From Rhizobium mayense (GTDB taxonomy: Bacteria > Pseudomonadota > Alphaproteobacteria > Rhizobiales > Rhizobiaceae): a DNA stretch of 64,000 nt. The position numbers and the translations under genes are program-made. The stretch is taken from positions 1 to 64,000 of the forward strand of contig NZ_JARFYM010000021.1 of NCBI RefSeq assembly GCF_030272705.1. The letters are read 5' to 3'. The notes under the pieces were generated by a model. It searched no databases, was not told where the DNA came from, and was given only the letters and a program-made list of their open reading frames with translations. This document shows, one piece after another, positions 1 through 9,365 of this stretch. Every line of letters begins with the position of its first letter. The first letter of the stretch is position 1.

Positions 1-98
1 ACACCTGGCGATATCTCGGCTCACTCGTCCAGACCATCGGTCCAGACGAGTGCACCAATTATCTTGTCAACGCTGGATATGCTTCAAACAAAACATGA
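1..98 (+). mobile_element. IS630-family transposase, C-terminal end (cut by window start)
   Basis: The frame beginning at base 3 is open to TGA at 96-98 and encodes about 31 residues containing LWRYLG-like and NAGYAS motifs (TWRYLGSL, PDECTNYLVNAGYAS). This pattern is typical of the extreme C-terminus of IS630-family DDE transposases. Only the tail lies in the window, so I cannot say whether the element to the left is complete. The family call rests on a short motif. Confidence 0.6.
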
Positions 99-144
99 AG
101 CGCTCTAGCCCTCCGATGCAATCGTAGCTTTTGCTAATCGCGAT

Positions 145-612
145 CTAAGCCTTCTTTCGCTTGCTCGCCCCCACGAAAGGCTTGGCCTCCCGCATCCAGG
201 CCGCGACCTGCCGCTCGTCGAGATCATCCAGCGAAACCAGCTCAACGCCGCGCGTGGATTTGCCCATGCCGACCGGCGTCACCGGCGGTTCCGGTGTGAG
301 CTCGTTGCCGTGAATGAACATCAGCTTCAGATGACCGATGAAAGCACCCGAGGAGAAGCACCACCCGTCGCTCACGCCATAATACGCCATCCCCCATTTC
401 ACGGCGCGCTTGAGGTCCGGTATCGTCTCGGCGGCCAAGGCATCGATGCGCTCAGCGATACCGCGCTGGGGCTGAGGCAAACTTGCGATATAGGAGAACA
501 CCGGCTTGTCGCCCTCTGCGGCCTTGGCCGAGCTCGCCTTGCCCGTCATGGAAGCGAGGAGTTGGCCAGAACCTGTGGCTTCTGTGTCTTCGGCTTGCGG
601 TTTGTTTGTCAC
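145..612 (-). CDS. DUF1801 domain-containing protein
   Basis: A soluble protein of about 155 residues with a low-complexity N-terminus followed by a DUF1801/YdhG-like domain (EIPDLKRAVKWGM-type core, then CFSSGAFIGHLKLMFIHG and a C-terminal region ending KRKKA). The family is small, cytosolic and of unproven biochemical role. I chose the GTG at 612 because GGAGAG lies about 7 nt upstream of it; the frame extends to 741, but those residues look non-coding. It stands alone, with an IS tail on one side and a broken recombinase on the other. Confidence 0.7.
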   Translation of the reverse strand: MTNKPQAEDTEATGSGQLLASMTGKASSAKAAEGDKPVFSYIASLPQPQRGIAERIDALAAETIPDLKRAVKWGMAYYGVSDGWCFSSGAFIGHLKLMFIHGNELTPEPPVTPVGMGKSTRGVELVSLDDLDERQVAAWMREAKPFVGASKRKKA

Positions 613-937
613 TGTTTGCTCTCCATCAAATTTGCCGCCAACTCTTGGGGCTACGATGACGCTTGTAGCCGAATACCAGTCCGCTGAGGATTCCCGGGAG
701 CAACGGAATGGATCGGGTGCCCTAAGGTGCAACTTCCCCATTCTTGCAGGTCGCAGGAGGGCGCCATCCGGTTCCGCGCTCGCTCGCGCTATAAGGCATT
801 GACTGCTGGCAGTTTTCTTGATCGCTGAACGCTGTGCTCAAGGTCGCATTTGAGGGCGCATAGCTGCTCCGTCGGTTTTCTCGTAGCGGGCCGCTTGCGC
901 CGCGAGGCGCGGCCCCGCTAGGCGGAGCCGCACATAG

Positions 938-1569
938 TCAAATCTCTGTATGCTCTGCCAGTTCCAGCGCGTCCTCAATGTCCACACCAAAGTACCTGAC
1001 GGTATTCTCGATCTTCGTGTGCCCGAGCAGTATGTGGATTGCACGAAGATTGCCCGTTGCTTTGTAGATCATCGCGGCCTTCGTGCGTCGAAGCGAATGC
1101 GTGGCATAGTCTTCCTGTCTTAGCCCGATTGCGGTCACCCACTCATCGACTAATCGGGCATACTGGCGTGTACTGAGATGATCGGCACGATCGACTCGAC
1201 TGGGAAAGGCGTAGTCGTCGATTGTTCCGCCTCTCCGCTCAAGCCATGCAAGCAGACTTGCCTTGACTTCAGTCGTGATCTCGAACTGTACCGGTCGACC
1301 GGTCTTCTGCTGGACGACCATGGCACGGGTTCGGATTTCTTGACCTGTGACGAGAGTTCCGATCTTGATCTTAGCCAGATCGCAGCCTCGGAGCTTACTG
1401 TCGATTGCGAGATCGAACAGTGCCCGGTCTCTCATGCGCCCCCCCGATCTAGGAAGAAGCGGATCGCCCAAATCTCGCGTTGCTTCAGGGGCTTCTTGAC
1501 GCCGACTTTGCGGCCTGCGTTCCATGCCGGTCGGCCCAGTGCGGCGGGATCAGATTGTGCAATACCCAT
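938..1569 (-). pseudogene. tyrosine site-specific recombinase (integrase), frameshifted at a G7 tract
   Basis: The ATG at 1569 has a good ribosome site (AAAGGAGA, 8 nt away) and starts MGIAQSDPAALGRP...; it runs to IRFFLDRGG, then stops at 1432. The continuing C-terminal part (RMRDRALFDLAIDSKLRGCDL to ALELAEHTEI) is in another frame, ending at 938. The break sits at a run of seven C on the + strand (1439-1445); one more base would join the frames. All phage-integrase catalytic residues remain: Arg in KLRGCDL, HSLRR, LGHT, and Tyr in VRYFG. Together the parts give the short (about 210 aa) rhizobial integrase form. Real mutation or homopolymer read error are both possible. Confidence 0.75.
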
Positions 1570-1784
1570 CTGAGTTCTCCTTTGGTCACCATTGACCACA
1601 AGGAAAACGCGAACGTGATGGGTTCCCGGAGGTGGGGGCCGATGGTCGACCGTCCGCTGCTGGGACACCCAACACGAAAATGCGGGCATCAGAGTTCTTG
1701 CCGCCGAGGTCTGAGATCGGCCCTAAGCGGACTAAATGGGCGGCACTTCTCTAATCGGCGGGCGCTTACGGTCCGCTGGTTTCG

Positions 1785-1892
1785 TTATTTCTTCTTCTCT
1801 TGATCGTGATGCCACTTGATGGCGAAGAACATGCCCGTGCCTAACACGAGAACCTTGAACGTAATGAAGACTATAGGGAACCAATCCCACAT
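1785..1892 (-). CDS. 35-residue single-pass membrane protein
   Basis: ATG at 1892 to TAA at 1785-1787 encodes 35 residues: a short MWDWFP start, one hydrophobic helix (IVFITFKVLVLGTGMFFAI) and a charged tail KWHHDQEKKK. The layout suggests an inner-membrane protein with a short N-terminus and a basic C-terminal tail. From memory, very similar tiny proteins occur in rhizobia, but I cannot run a search. The upstream ribosome site is weak (TGGAAA). Function is unknown. Confidence 0.65.
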   Translation of the reverse strand: MWDWFPIVFITFKVLVLGTGMFFAIKWHHDQEKKK

Positions 1893-2267
1893 TTCGGATA
1901 TTTCCAGGCTATTACTTGGCACTATCTATCGTGAGGGAGCACTACCTCAAAACTGCTGCATACAACATCAGCCATGTTGACGCAGATGAGATCATAACAT
2001 TCCCATGCACACGGCATGAGTGGGCTTGCCCATGTTTCCAGACGGGTTGTTTAACCTGACAAGCTGGTGGCCGCTTTTGGCGCAACTGCGACCCGTGTTG
2101 TCACTGCGTCATGTCCGCTTTGCAGCGACAGCGACCTGTGGCTCGATGAACATTATGACGGCGCACACCGGCCGAGCTGGTCAAGCGCGAGTGTGCCTCT
2201 GTTGTCTTTTCGGCCTCGCGAGATGCGGCCGCCACCGGCGACGGTGAATTCACCAGGATGACGTGGG
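1893..2267. other. no gene assigned
   Basis: About 375 bases with only short, atypical frames. One + frame (2067-2261) contains CPLCSDSDLWLDEHYD, which looks faintly like part of a zinc-binding protein, but has no ribosome site or recognisable family. Probably eroded sequence. Confidence 0.4.
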
Positions 2268-2951
2268 TTAAAGAACCCCTCGATCTGCCTGCATGTAATC
2301 CGCCACGCTGTAGCAATGGCTCGCCTGATAGGCGTTCCGCCCGCGGTTCATGTGCGTCAGGTTGAACGTCCGAATGGCGCGCACCGCTCGGCGGCTCCCG
2401 AGGACTTTGCGGATCGAGACAGAGCCGCGCACATTGATGCCGAAAATGTCCGCACCACGCGGGAAGAAATAACTGACGTCCTCGGGCATCGCGACGCTTT
2501 GCTCGAGAAAGGGTTCGTCCACCCGGCTCGGCGTTGCTGAACGATCTGTAGTGAAATCCGAAAGATGCACGATGAATCTGGCGCGGATATCGTCGCCTTG
2601 AGCATAGAGCGTGAAAAGCTCCATCCAGCTCGCATTGACGCGTACGAGCGGCTTGTCCGAGGTCGACGGCAGACAGGAAACCGACCAGTAGTAGCGCTCG
2701 GTCTTGCGCAGCAAGGGAATGCAGTTTGGACCGTATAGCCCGAGAATCTCCAGCACTTCCCCTGCTTGCGGGCGACTAAGTAGCTTCTCAAATCGAGCAA
2801 CATATTTGAAGCGCTGTTCCAGGGACTCTGAGCGGTCGCCCGCGTCCGGCAAGTCGATCTTGCCCGCTATCCAATCGCGCTGCTGCTCAAGATCAAGGAA
2901 TTGCCGCACACCGGTGGTTCTGGGGCGAGAAGTCGTGCCCATGTCAGGCAC
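2268..2951 (-). CDS. hypothetical protein, 227 aa
   Basis: A soluble protein with no signal peptide or membrane segment. It opens GTG (2951), and an ATG three codons later (2942) is an equally plausible start. The middle holds ordered-looking sequence (GEVLEILGLYGPNCIPLLRKTERYYWS, then RARFIVHLSDF), and the C-terminus is basic (RRAVRAIRTFNLTHMNRGRN). I recognise no family or catalytic motif. No SD is evident and there is no operon partner. It is the longest frame of its region with consistent codon use, so it is probably a real orphan gene. Confidence 0.5.
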   Translation of the reverse strand: MPDMGTTSRPRTTGVRQFLDLEQQRDWIAGKIDLPDAGDRSESLEQRFKYVARFEKLLSRPQAGEVLEILGLYGPNCIPLLRKTERYYWSVSCLPSTSDKPLVRVNASWMELFTLYAQGDDIRARFIVHLSDFTTDRSATPSRVDEPFLEQSVAMPEDVSYFFPRGADIFGINVRGSVSIRKVLGSRRAVRAIRTFNLTHMNRGRNAYQASHCYSVADYMQADRGVL

Positions 2952-3361
2952 TCTGCGAAATTCGTGTGCTCGTCATCGGCTGACTCCCGTGTTGTCGCTT
3001 GGGCGGTTGCGATTCTAAGCATCGCGCCCAATGCGCCTCCGAATGATACGTCGCGGACGGAGAATTTGGAACGGCTGCGCGACCACGAAGAGAAGGTCGC
3101 CTCACCGTTCGCTGCCTTCGCAACGGCTTGACTTCAAGGCTGATGTTGCCGGCTCTGCAGAGCGGCCGCTTCTGGGATCAGAGTTCGATCTACACGATGG
3201 CCGCAATGCGGGCGCATAGTTGCCGTTGAACACATTCATCGCAGATGTCAGCAAACAGCCAACAGTCGATGAGCTTTTGGGTCTTGAGAGGATACGGACC
3301 GGAGACCACAGCTGTATTGACGGTGCTGTGTTCGAGCAGCCTGTTGCCGGGGGCAGCCGTT
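2952..3361. other. no gene assigned; possible eroded coding fragment
   Basis: Only short frames are present. A + frame from about 3219 to 3374 reads IADVSKQPTVDELLGLERIR and looks like a piece of a once-coding sequence, but it starts directly after a stop and has no initiation signal. No promoter, repeat or RNA is recognisable. Confidence 0.35.
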
Positions 3362-3598
3362 TCAGATGGCGAGGTCCATGCCGTCGATGATGTCATTGAG
3401 GGGATCATAGCGCAGATCCTTGAACAAGCGCGCTTTGATGCGCGGTGGCCGGCCTACTGTTTCGACAATGACCACGACCGAGGCACGCTTGATCTCTATC
3501 GCAAGGCTGCGGTCCTTGTCGTATCTATGGAAGGTGAACGGCCCACGCGCGTGGAAGTTATTCCGTGATGCCCAGTTGGATATGGTTGTCGCGTTCAT
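3362..3598 (-). CDS. hypothetical protein, 78 aa
   Basis: The ATG at 3598 is preceded by GGGAGC about 4-9 nt away, giving MNATTISNWASRNNFHARG.... The product is small, basic and soluble with a core IEIKRASVVVIVETVGRPPRIKARLF. There is no recognisable family. The frame extends to 3790, but the upstream part lacks initiation signals. It is isolated, about 380 bases from the putA terminus. Moderately likely to be real because of the ribosome site and sensible composition. Confidence 0.4.
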   Translation of the reverse strand: MNATTISNWASRNNFHARGPFTFHRYDKDRSLAIEIKRASVVVIVETVGRPPRIKARLFKDLRYDPLNDIIDGMDLAI

Positions 3599-3937
3599 GC
3601 CAGCTCCCAGTGGGCCTGCGCGGGCGATTCTCCCCACACACATCGGCCCCGGCGAATCAATTCGCAGACTCGGTTTAACTGACGCCGAAACAGCGTGTCG
3701 ACGGGCGATTACGATGGTCTTCAAGGTTGTCGGGAAATGTTGCCGAATAGACTCAGATGCCGCGATGCCCATCCTCTTTAAGCTACGCATTTCCTGTTCG
3801 GGCCTGCCACCAAGACTTCACTCCTGCGCCTTGACGGCGCTTGCACCAACCGCATCTTCACCCCTCCAAGGCAGAGGCAAAAGAAGCTGATCGACGGTAA
3901 GCTTCGCCTTGCAGCCGCTGAAGCTGTTTGCCGGCCC
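3599..3937. other. no gene seen downstream of putA
   Basis: About 340 bases between the 78-residue unknown gene and the putA-proximal hairpin. I see only chance frames and no regulatory signal. Confidence 0.4.
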
Positions 3938-3966
3938 GCTGCTGAGCCGATTACCGACTCAGCAGC
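3938..3966 (-). terminator. hairpin after putA
   Basis: Twelve-base-pair stem (GCTGCTGAGCCG at 3938-3949 with CGACTCAGCAGC at 3955-3966, one G-T pair) and a 5-base loop, starting 16 bases past the putA stop. It lacks a clear T-run in the direction of putA transcription, so it may terminate or simply protect the 3' end. Confidence 0.5.
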
Positions 3967-3981
3967 CGCCCGAATATCATG

Positions 3982-6900
3982 CTATCCGATCGTCATCAGG
4001 CTGGCATTTCCGCCTGCCGCCGCCGTGTTGATCGATGTCGAGACCTCTTCGACGAGCCAGTTCAGGCAATAGGCTTCGATGTCGTTTTCGATCTCGGTAG
4101 TCGTTGCCGACTGAACCAGCACTAGCGGACCGTCGAGCGCGGCGATTGCCTGGTTGACCTTCATCACCCGTTCCGCGTCACCTTCGACGAGGGCGGAGGC
4201 AAATGGGCCGTCCTTGTTCCAGTCCGACGTCCATTTGATACGATGGGCGACGCTCGCCGGCAGATCGTCCAACACCGGGAGGAGGCTTGACGCCTCGTCG
4301 ATGACGAGCCGATTGCCGGTTGCAAGGGCGGCGGCAATCTGACGATAGAGTCCACGCTCACTGACCGGAGCCAGAAGGACACGGCCGCGGGGGTGGAGGG
4401 CGTAAAGGTTGCGCTCGCCGACGGGGCCGGCAAGTTCCTTCTGCAATCCGACTGCCGACAGGCTGCCGAGCTCACGGGCTGCTTCGGCATCGTCAGCGCG
4501 ATCCTTCGACGATAACCAGACGGCAAAATCCGCCAGCGCCGGGTCGATATGTACGGAGCTATGCTGCGGCGGCACCGGCGCCTTCTGAACCAGGCGGCCT
4601 ATATAAAGCGGACCACCAGCCTTCGGGCCGGTGCCGGAGAGACCTCGCCCGCCGAATGGCTGGACGCCGACAACCGCGCCGATGATATTGCGGTTCACAT
4701 AGAGGTTGCCCGCCTGCACGCGGCTCGTCACATGGGCGATAGTCTCATCAAGGCGCGTATGGAGGCCGAAGGTCAGGCCGTAACCGGAGCCGTTGATATC
4801 GTCGATCAAGCGGTCGAGATCCTCACGGCGGTAGCGGATGACGTGAAGGACGGGGCCGAAGATTTCCTTTTCGAGATCGGAGAGCTTCTTGAGCTCGATG
4901 ATCGTCGGCGGCACGAAGGTGCCGAGGTCTGCGGCCTGTGGAAGCGGCAGCTGCTCGACCTTGCAGCCAAGCGCCTTCATTTTTTCGATATGGGCGTCGA
5001 TTTCGACTTTTGCGCCCTCGGTGATCACGGGGCCGACGTCGATGCTCAGGCGGTCCGTGCGGCCGATCGTCAGCTCCTGAAGGGCGCCTTTCAGCATGGT
5101 CAGGGTGCGGTCTGCCACATCCTGCTGCAGACAAAGAACGCGAAGCGCCGAGCAGCGCTGGCCCGCGCTGTCAAAAGCAGACGCGATCACGTCGCCGACA
5201 ACCTGTTCGGCAAGCGCGGAGGAATCGACGATCATGCCGTTCTGGCCGCCGGTCTCGGCGATCAGCGGGATCGGCTTGCCGGACTTCGACAGCCGGTTTG
5301 CAAGCTGCGCCTGGATCATGCGCGCGACCCCGGTCGATCCGGTGAACATGACGCCGGCCGTTTCCGGAGCATCGATGAGTGCGGCGCCTAGACGGCCGCT
5401 GCCGGGCGTGAACTGGAGCGCGCCCCGCGGGACGCCCGCCTCGTGTAGAATCTTGACGCTCTCGAACGCGATGATCGGTGTTACGCCCGCAGGTTTCGCC
5501 ATGACCGAGTTGCCAGCGACCAGCGCTGCCGCGACCTGCCCGGTAAAGATTGCCAGCGGGAAATTCCAGGGGCTGATGCAGACGATCGGGCCGAGCGGCG
5601 TATGCGAGGGGCCGAGCGTGCGGCGGGCCTGCTCAGCATAGTAGCGAAGGAAGTCGACGGCTTCACGGACTTCGCCGATCGCATTTGCGGCCGACTTGCC
5701 CGCCTCGCGCATGATGATCCCCATTAAGGGCTCGACGCGCGACTGCATGAGGTCGGCGGCACGGTCGAGGCATGCGGCCCGATCTGCCGGCGAGACCCGA
5801 GCCCATTCCTGACCGCCCTTCTCCGCGAGCTTGGCGATCCTGGCCGCGGCATCGATCTCGACCTCGGTGACCTGACCAACGACATCGCCATGATCAGCCG
5901 GATTGAGGATCGGCTGGACCGTACCTTCAACAGAGCCGTCAGCGAGAAGCGGCGTAGCGTGCCAGGACGTTCTGGCCGTTTCGACGAGGTTGCCGGCAAG
6001 GCGCGCCAGCTCGGTCTCGTTCGCCAAGTCGATCCCGGAGGAATTCTGCCGCTCGGCCCCGTAGAGGTTTGCCGGCAGTGAAATCAGATCATGTGGCTTT
6101 CCAACCGGCGTGGTCGCTTCCACGAGATCAACGGGATCAGCGGTCAGCTCGTCGGTCGGAATCTTCGGGTCGGAGATACGGTTGACGAAGGAAGAGTTGG
6201 CACCGTTCTCAAGCAGGCGGCGCACGAGATAGGCGAGCAGCGTTTCATGCGTGCCGACCGGCGCATAGATGCGGCAGGGCCGATCGAGGTTCTGCTTGCC
6301 GACGACTTCGTCGTAAAGCGGCTCGCCCATGCCGTGAAGGCACTGGAACTCGTATTTGCCGACCTTAAAGTCCGGACCAGCCAGATGATAGATGGTCGCC
6401 AGCGACTGGGCATTATGCGTGGCAAATTGCGGGAAGATGACGTCCGTTGCTGCCAGCAGCTTGCGGGCGCAGGCGACATAAGCGACATCAGTGTGGATCT
6501 TGCGCGTATAGACCGGGAAGTCCGGTAGGCCGTCGAGCTGCGCGCGCTTGATTTCGGCATCCCAGTAAGCGCCCTTGACGAGGCGCACCATCATGCGGCG
6601 GCCGGAGCGGCGGGCAAGATCGATGATGTAGTCGAGCACGAAGGGGCAGCGCTTGCCATAAGCCTGGACGACGAAACCGAGACCGTTCCATCCGGCGAGT
6701 TCGGCGTCGAGGCTGAGGTCCTCGAGGAGATCAAGAGAAAGTTCGAGGCGGTCGGCCTCCTCGGCGTCGATATTGAGACCGATATCATACGTCTTGGCGA
6801 GCAGCGCCAGCGCACGCACGCGCGGGAGCAGTTCTTCCATGACGCGCTTCGACTGCGCGCGGACATAACGCGGATGTAGAGCGGACAGCTTGATCGAGAT

Positions 6901-7689
6901 ACCGGGGCCTTCATAGACGCCACGGCCGGCCGATGCCTTGCCGATCGCGTGAATGGCATTCTCGTAGTCGCGATAGTAGCGCTCGGCATCTTTCGCGGTC
7001 GTCGCCGCCTCGCCCAGCATGTCGTAGGAATAACGGAAGCCGCGGGCTTCGAGCGGGCGCGCCCGCTTCAGCGCCTCGTCGATCGTCTCGCCGGTCACGA
7101 ATTGCTCGCCCATCATGCGCATCGCCATATCGACGCCGCGACGGATGACCGGTTCGCCGCAGCGAGCGATCAGCCGCGTCAGCGCTGCGGCAAGGCTGCG
7201 GTCGTTTACGGTGGACGTCAGCTTGCCGGTAACGACCAGACCCCAGGTCGCGGCATTGACGAACAGCGAACGTCCGCCGCCGACATGGGACTTCCAGTCG
7301 CCCTCGGAAATCTTGTCGCGGATCAGCGCATCGCGGGTCGCCGTGTCGGGAATGCGCAGCAGCGCCTCCGCAAGACACATCAGGGCAACGCCCTCCTGGC
7401 TCGACAGCGAATATTCCTGCACCAGTCCTTCGACACCGGTTCCTTTGTGCTTGGCGCGCAGCGCTTCGATCAGCTTGCGCGCCGTGCCACGGATCGTCGC
7501 CTTCAAGTCAGCCGGGACTTTTGCTGCCTCGACAAGCCGCGGCAGACATTCCGTCTCGGGGCGGCGATAAGCGGCAGTAATTGCCTTGCGTAAAGCAGAC
7601 TGTTCGCGGATCGGCGGCGCGAACTGGGAGAATGGCAGGGGAGAGGCTTCGGGCGAGTTTTCAGCAACGGCTTTGAGCATTGCGGGCAA
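3982..7689 (-). CDS. putA: bifunctional proline dehydrogenase / L-glutamate-gamma-semialdehyde dehydrogenase
   Basis: Oxidises proline to P5C (FAD-dependent) and then to glutamate (NAD-dependent), with electrons passed to the membrane quinone pool. The 1235 residues show the PRODH barrel motifs (GPGISIKLSALHPRY, LVKGAYWDAEIKRAQ, FATHNAQ, EFQCLHGMGEPLYDEV), then the aldehyde dehydrogenase domain with the Glu motif LIAETGGQN and catalytic Cys846 in SAGQRCSALR, then a C-terminal ALDH-like extension. The N-terminus enters the alpha/PRODH region directly. The ribbon-helix-helix DNA-binding domain of enteric PutA is absent, so control must be external, and putR is divergently encoded 340 bases away. 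Confidence 0.97.
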   Translation of the reverse strand: MPAMLKAVAENSPEASPLPFSQFAPPIREQSALRKAITAAYRRPETECLPRLVEAAKVPADLKATIRGTARKLIEALRAKHKGTGVEGLVQEYSLSSQEGVALMCLAEALLRIPDTATRDALIRDKISEGDWKSHVGGGRSLFVNAATWGLVVTGKLTSTVNDRSLAAALTRLIARCGEPVIRRGVDMAMRMMGEQFVTGETIDEALKRARPLEARGFRYSYDMLGEAATTAKDAERYYRDYENAIHAIGKASAGRGVYEGPGISIKLSALHPRYVRAQSKRVMEELLPRVRALALLAKTYDIGLNIDAEEADRLELSLDLLEDLSLDAELAGWNGLGFVVQAYGKRCPFVLDYIIDLARRSGRRMMVRLVKGAYWDAEIKRAQLDGLPDFPVYTRKIHTDVAYVACARKLLAATDVIFPQFATHNAQSLATIYHLAGPDFKVGKYEFQCLHGMGEPLYDEVVGKQNLDRPCRIYAPVGTHETLLAYLVRRLLENGANSSFVNRISDPKIPTDELTADPVDLVEATTPVGKPHDLISLPANLYGAERQNSSGIDLANETELARLAGNLVETARTSWHATPLLADGSVEGTVQPILNPADHGDVVGQVTEVEIDAAARIAKLAEKGGQEWARVSPADRAACLDRAADLMQSRVEPLMGIIMREAGKSAANAIGEVREAVDFLRYYAEQARRTLGPSHTPLGPIVCISPWNFPLAIFTGQVAAALVAGNSVMAKPAGVTPIIAFESVKILHEAGVPRGALQFTPGSGRLGAALIDAPETAGVMFTGSTGVARMIQAQLANRLSKSGKPIPLIAETGGQNGMIVDSSALAEQVVGDVIASAFDSAGQRCSALRVLCLQQDVADRTLTMLKGALQELTIGRTDRLSIDVGPVITEGAKVEIDAHIEKMKALGCKVEQLPLPQAADLGTFVPPTIIELKKLSDLEKEIFGPVLHVIRYRREDLDRLIDDINGSGYGLTFGLHTRLDETIAHVTSRVQAGNLYVNRNIIGAVVGVQPFGGRGLSGTGPKAGGPLYIGRLVQKAPVPPQHSSVHIDPALADFAVWLSSKDRADDAEAARELGSLSAVGLQKELAGPVGERNLYALHPRGRVLLAPVSERGLYRQIAAALATGNRLVIDEASSLLPVLDDLPASVAHRIKWTSDWNKDGPFASALVEGDAERVMKVNQAIAALDGPLVLVQSATTTEIENDIEAYCLNWLVEEVSTSINTAAAGGNASLMTIG

Positions 7690-7727
7690 TCCTGGTTGAA
7701 AAAATCAAATCAAGCCTATGCGGCTCA

Positions 7728-7937
7728 TCACTCGGGGAGGTGTTTTGGGGCCAGAAGACGGTCGAGTTCGTCTCTCTTTGCGTCGCGGCCTCGCGTTCTT
7801 GATGTGACGCTGAGGACAGCGCGCACGGCGGACGAGCCGATAGGTCCGTACTTCTCCACCAGGTTGATGTTGTCGCCGCTCGCAGCGTCGTGGGAGCGCT
7901 TATCCTCGGTAGCAATTGATCCGTCCTCCAGTTTCAT
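7728..7937 (-). CDS. small hydrophilic protein upstream of putA
   Basis: A 69-residue charged, soluble product (MKLEDGSIATEDKRSHDAA..., ending RDELDRLLAPKHLPE) lying 38 bases upstream of putA on the same strand, so it could be the first cistron of the put transcript. Codon use is like that of genuine genes here. No clear SD precedes the ATG, and no domain is recognisable. If real, it could be a leader-encoded modulator or an unrelated neighbour. It might also be chance coding in the putA-putR intergenic region. Confidence 0.5.
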   Translation of the reverse strand: MKLEDGSIATEDKRSHDAASGDNINLVEKYGPIGSSAVRAVLSVTSRTRGRDAKRDELDRLLAPKHLPE

Positions 7938-8032
7938 AAAGGCAGCTTATCATAGGTCTGGACGTCGAACCGACTTGATTTAGGGTTTGTATGATACTAA
8001 GTGCCTTTTAATGGCGACGTTTGAAGATCATA

Positions 8033-8524
8033 ATGGCTACAGAAATCAACTTTTTTGGTGAACTCGACCAGTTTGACAAGAAGATCCTTGAGGCTCTTGT
8101 CGAGGATGGCCGAATGTCGATCACTGATTTGGCCGCGCGTGTCGGCCTGTCCAAAACTCCATGCCAAATTCGCTTCAGACGTCTCATATCCGAAGGTTAC
8201 ATCGAGGGGTTCAGAGCGATCCTCAATCCCACCAAGATGCAGCTCGACCACGTCGCCTTCGTCGAGGTGAAACTATCCGACACACGCGAAGAAGCGCTGA
8301 GGAGTTTTAACGACGCTGTAAGGAAGGTGCGAGAAATCGAAGAGTGCCACATGATTGCCGGCCGCTTCGACTACCTCCTGAAGGTTCGCACGCGCGATAT
8401 CGGCAGGTATCGTCGGGTGCTGGGCGAAAAGATTTCTACGCTACCCCACGTCGCTAGCACATCCACGAATCCAGCCATGGAGACTGTCAAAGAGGGATGG
8501 AATCGCTTTTCGTCAGTGGGCTGA
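8033..8524 (+). CDS. putR: Lrp/AsnC-family regulator PutR
   Basis: 163 residues: an N-terminal winged helix-turn-helix (DQFDKKILEALVEDGRMSITDLAARVGLSKTPCQIRFRRL) and a C-terminal RAM/AsnC effector domain (VAFVEVKL...ECHMIAGRFDYLLKVRTRDIGRYRRVLGEKI). It is divergent from putA, the standard arrangement in rhizobia and Agrobacterium, where PutR activates putA in response to proline. I start at the ATG at 8033; a TTG four codons upstream is also in frame. Regulation through the shared 340-base intergenic region is inferred from family knowledge. Confidence 0.9.
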   Translation: MATEINFFGELDQFDKKILEALVEDGRMSITDLAARVGLSKTPCQIRFRRLISEGYIEGFRAILNPTKMQLDHVAFVEVKLSDTREEALRSFNDAVRKVREIEECHMIAGRFDYLLKVRTRDIGRYRRVLGEKISTLPHVASTSTNPAMETVKEGWNRFSSVG

Positions 8525-8792
8525 CGCGGCCCGCTGCAAATCCGCATTGAGACAGACGTCTATGCCGCGCCTTCGCGCGATCGCGGAGGGCGTCGACTGT
8601 ACCTGGCTTCGGTTGCGGCCGCCGGCCGAGGATTGGAATGATGTTTTGAAACAGCCGGTGAGGAGAGGAAAGGAGAGAAGAGCCCGGAGACGGGCCGTAT
8701 TCCCGCCGTCGGCATCAAGGGAACCCTCGGCTGTCGCATTCAAGACGCATACACTCAGTAGGTGTCTGGTAGATCTTTAAGCAACCTGCTCA

Positions 8793-9314
8793 ATGTATTG
8801 TTACGTTTTCAACCTATTCTCTAGGCACTTGATGGGGTCGTCGATGGGATGGAAGCTTTTTGCAGTTTTGAGTGGAGTATTGTATCTCAACTCGCTATTT
8901 TACTGGTTTGATGGCGGCTATTTGCCAACATTACTGCATTACGGCATGTTAGTTATGCAGCTCCCCCTGTTAGCGGTCACTTTTAGCTACGCCTTTGATC
9001 TTGATTTTGCCTCTGCGCGGACTTGGCGGCCGTCGTTCTGGGCGCTTGTGTTACTTTTGGCCGCAAAGGTCATCGAAGATATCGGCCCGCTTGTTCGGCT
9101 CAATGAGCTTGCTCCACATTTTACAATTCGAGCAATCGTAGGGGCATTGGCGTTCATTATCTTCTTCGATATTTTTGACTTGGTAATCCTGTGCGTACAG
9201 GGCTTGGCCTTATCGCGTTACATTCGCCGACTAAATGCCCGCGCAACGAATGCGAAGCTTCCCCATTATAATTTGCCGAAACCGAAGCTTATGTTTGGGG
9301 TTGGAAACCGCTGA
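8793..9314 (+). CDS. hypothetical integral membrane protein
   Basis: 173 residues with four or five hydrophobic helices (WKLFAVLSGVLYLNSLFYW, LLHYGMLVMQLPLLAVTFSYAF, FWALVLLLAAKVIEDIG, AIVGALAFIIFFDIFDLVILCVQGLAL) and a basic, probably cytoplasmic tail. An ATG at 8835 (MGSSMGWK), with AGG 10 bases upstream, may be the true start. The gene is richer in A+T than the catabolic genes around it and stands alone, hinting at a foreign origin. No family recognised. Confidence 0.65.
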   Translation: MYCYVFNLFSRHLMGSSMGWKLFAVLSGVLYLNSLFYWFDGGYLPTLLHYGMLVMQLPLLAVTFSYAFDLDFASARTWRPSFWALVLLLAAKVIEDIGPLVRLNELAPHFTIRAIVGALAFIIFFDIFDLVILCVQGLALSRYIRRLNARATNAKLPHYNLPKPKLMFGVGNR

Positions 9315-9365
9315 AGTTAGTTTGACATCTGCCACCAAAGGCTTTTAGCGGTTTCCGTGACTGCG

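Noticed and set aside
4549..5391. A 280-codon frame antisense to putA
   Set aside because: Shadow of the ALDH domain coding sequence.
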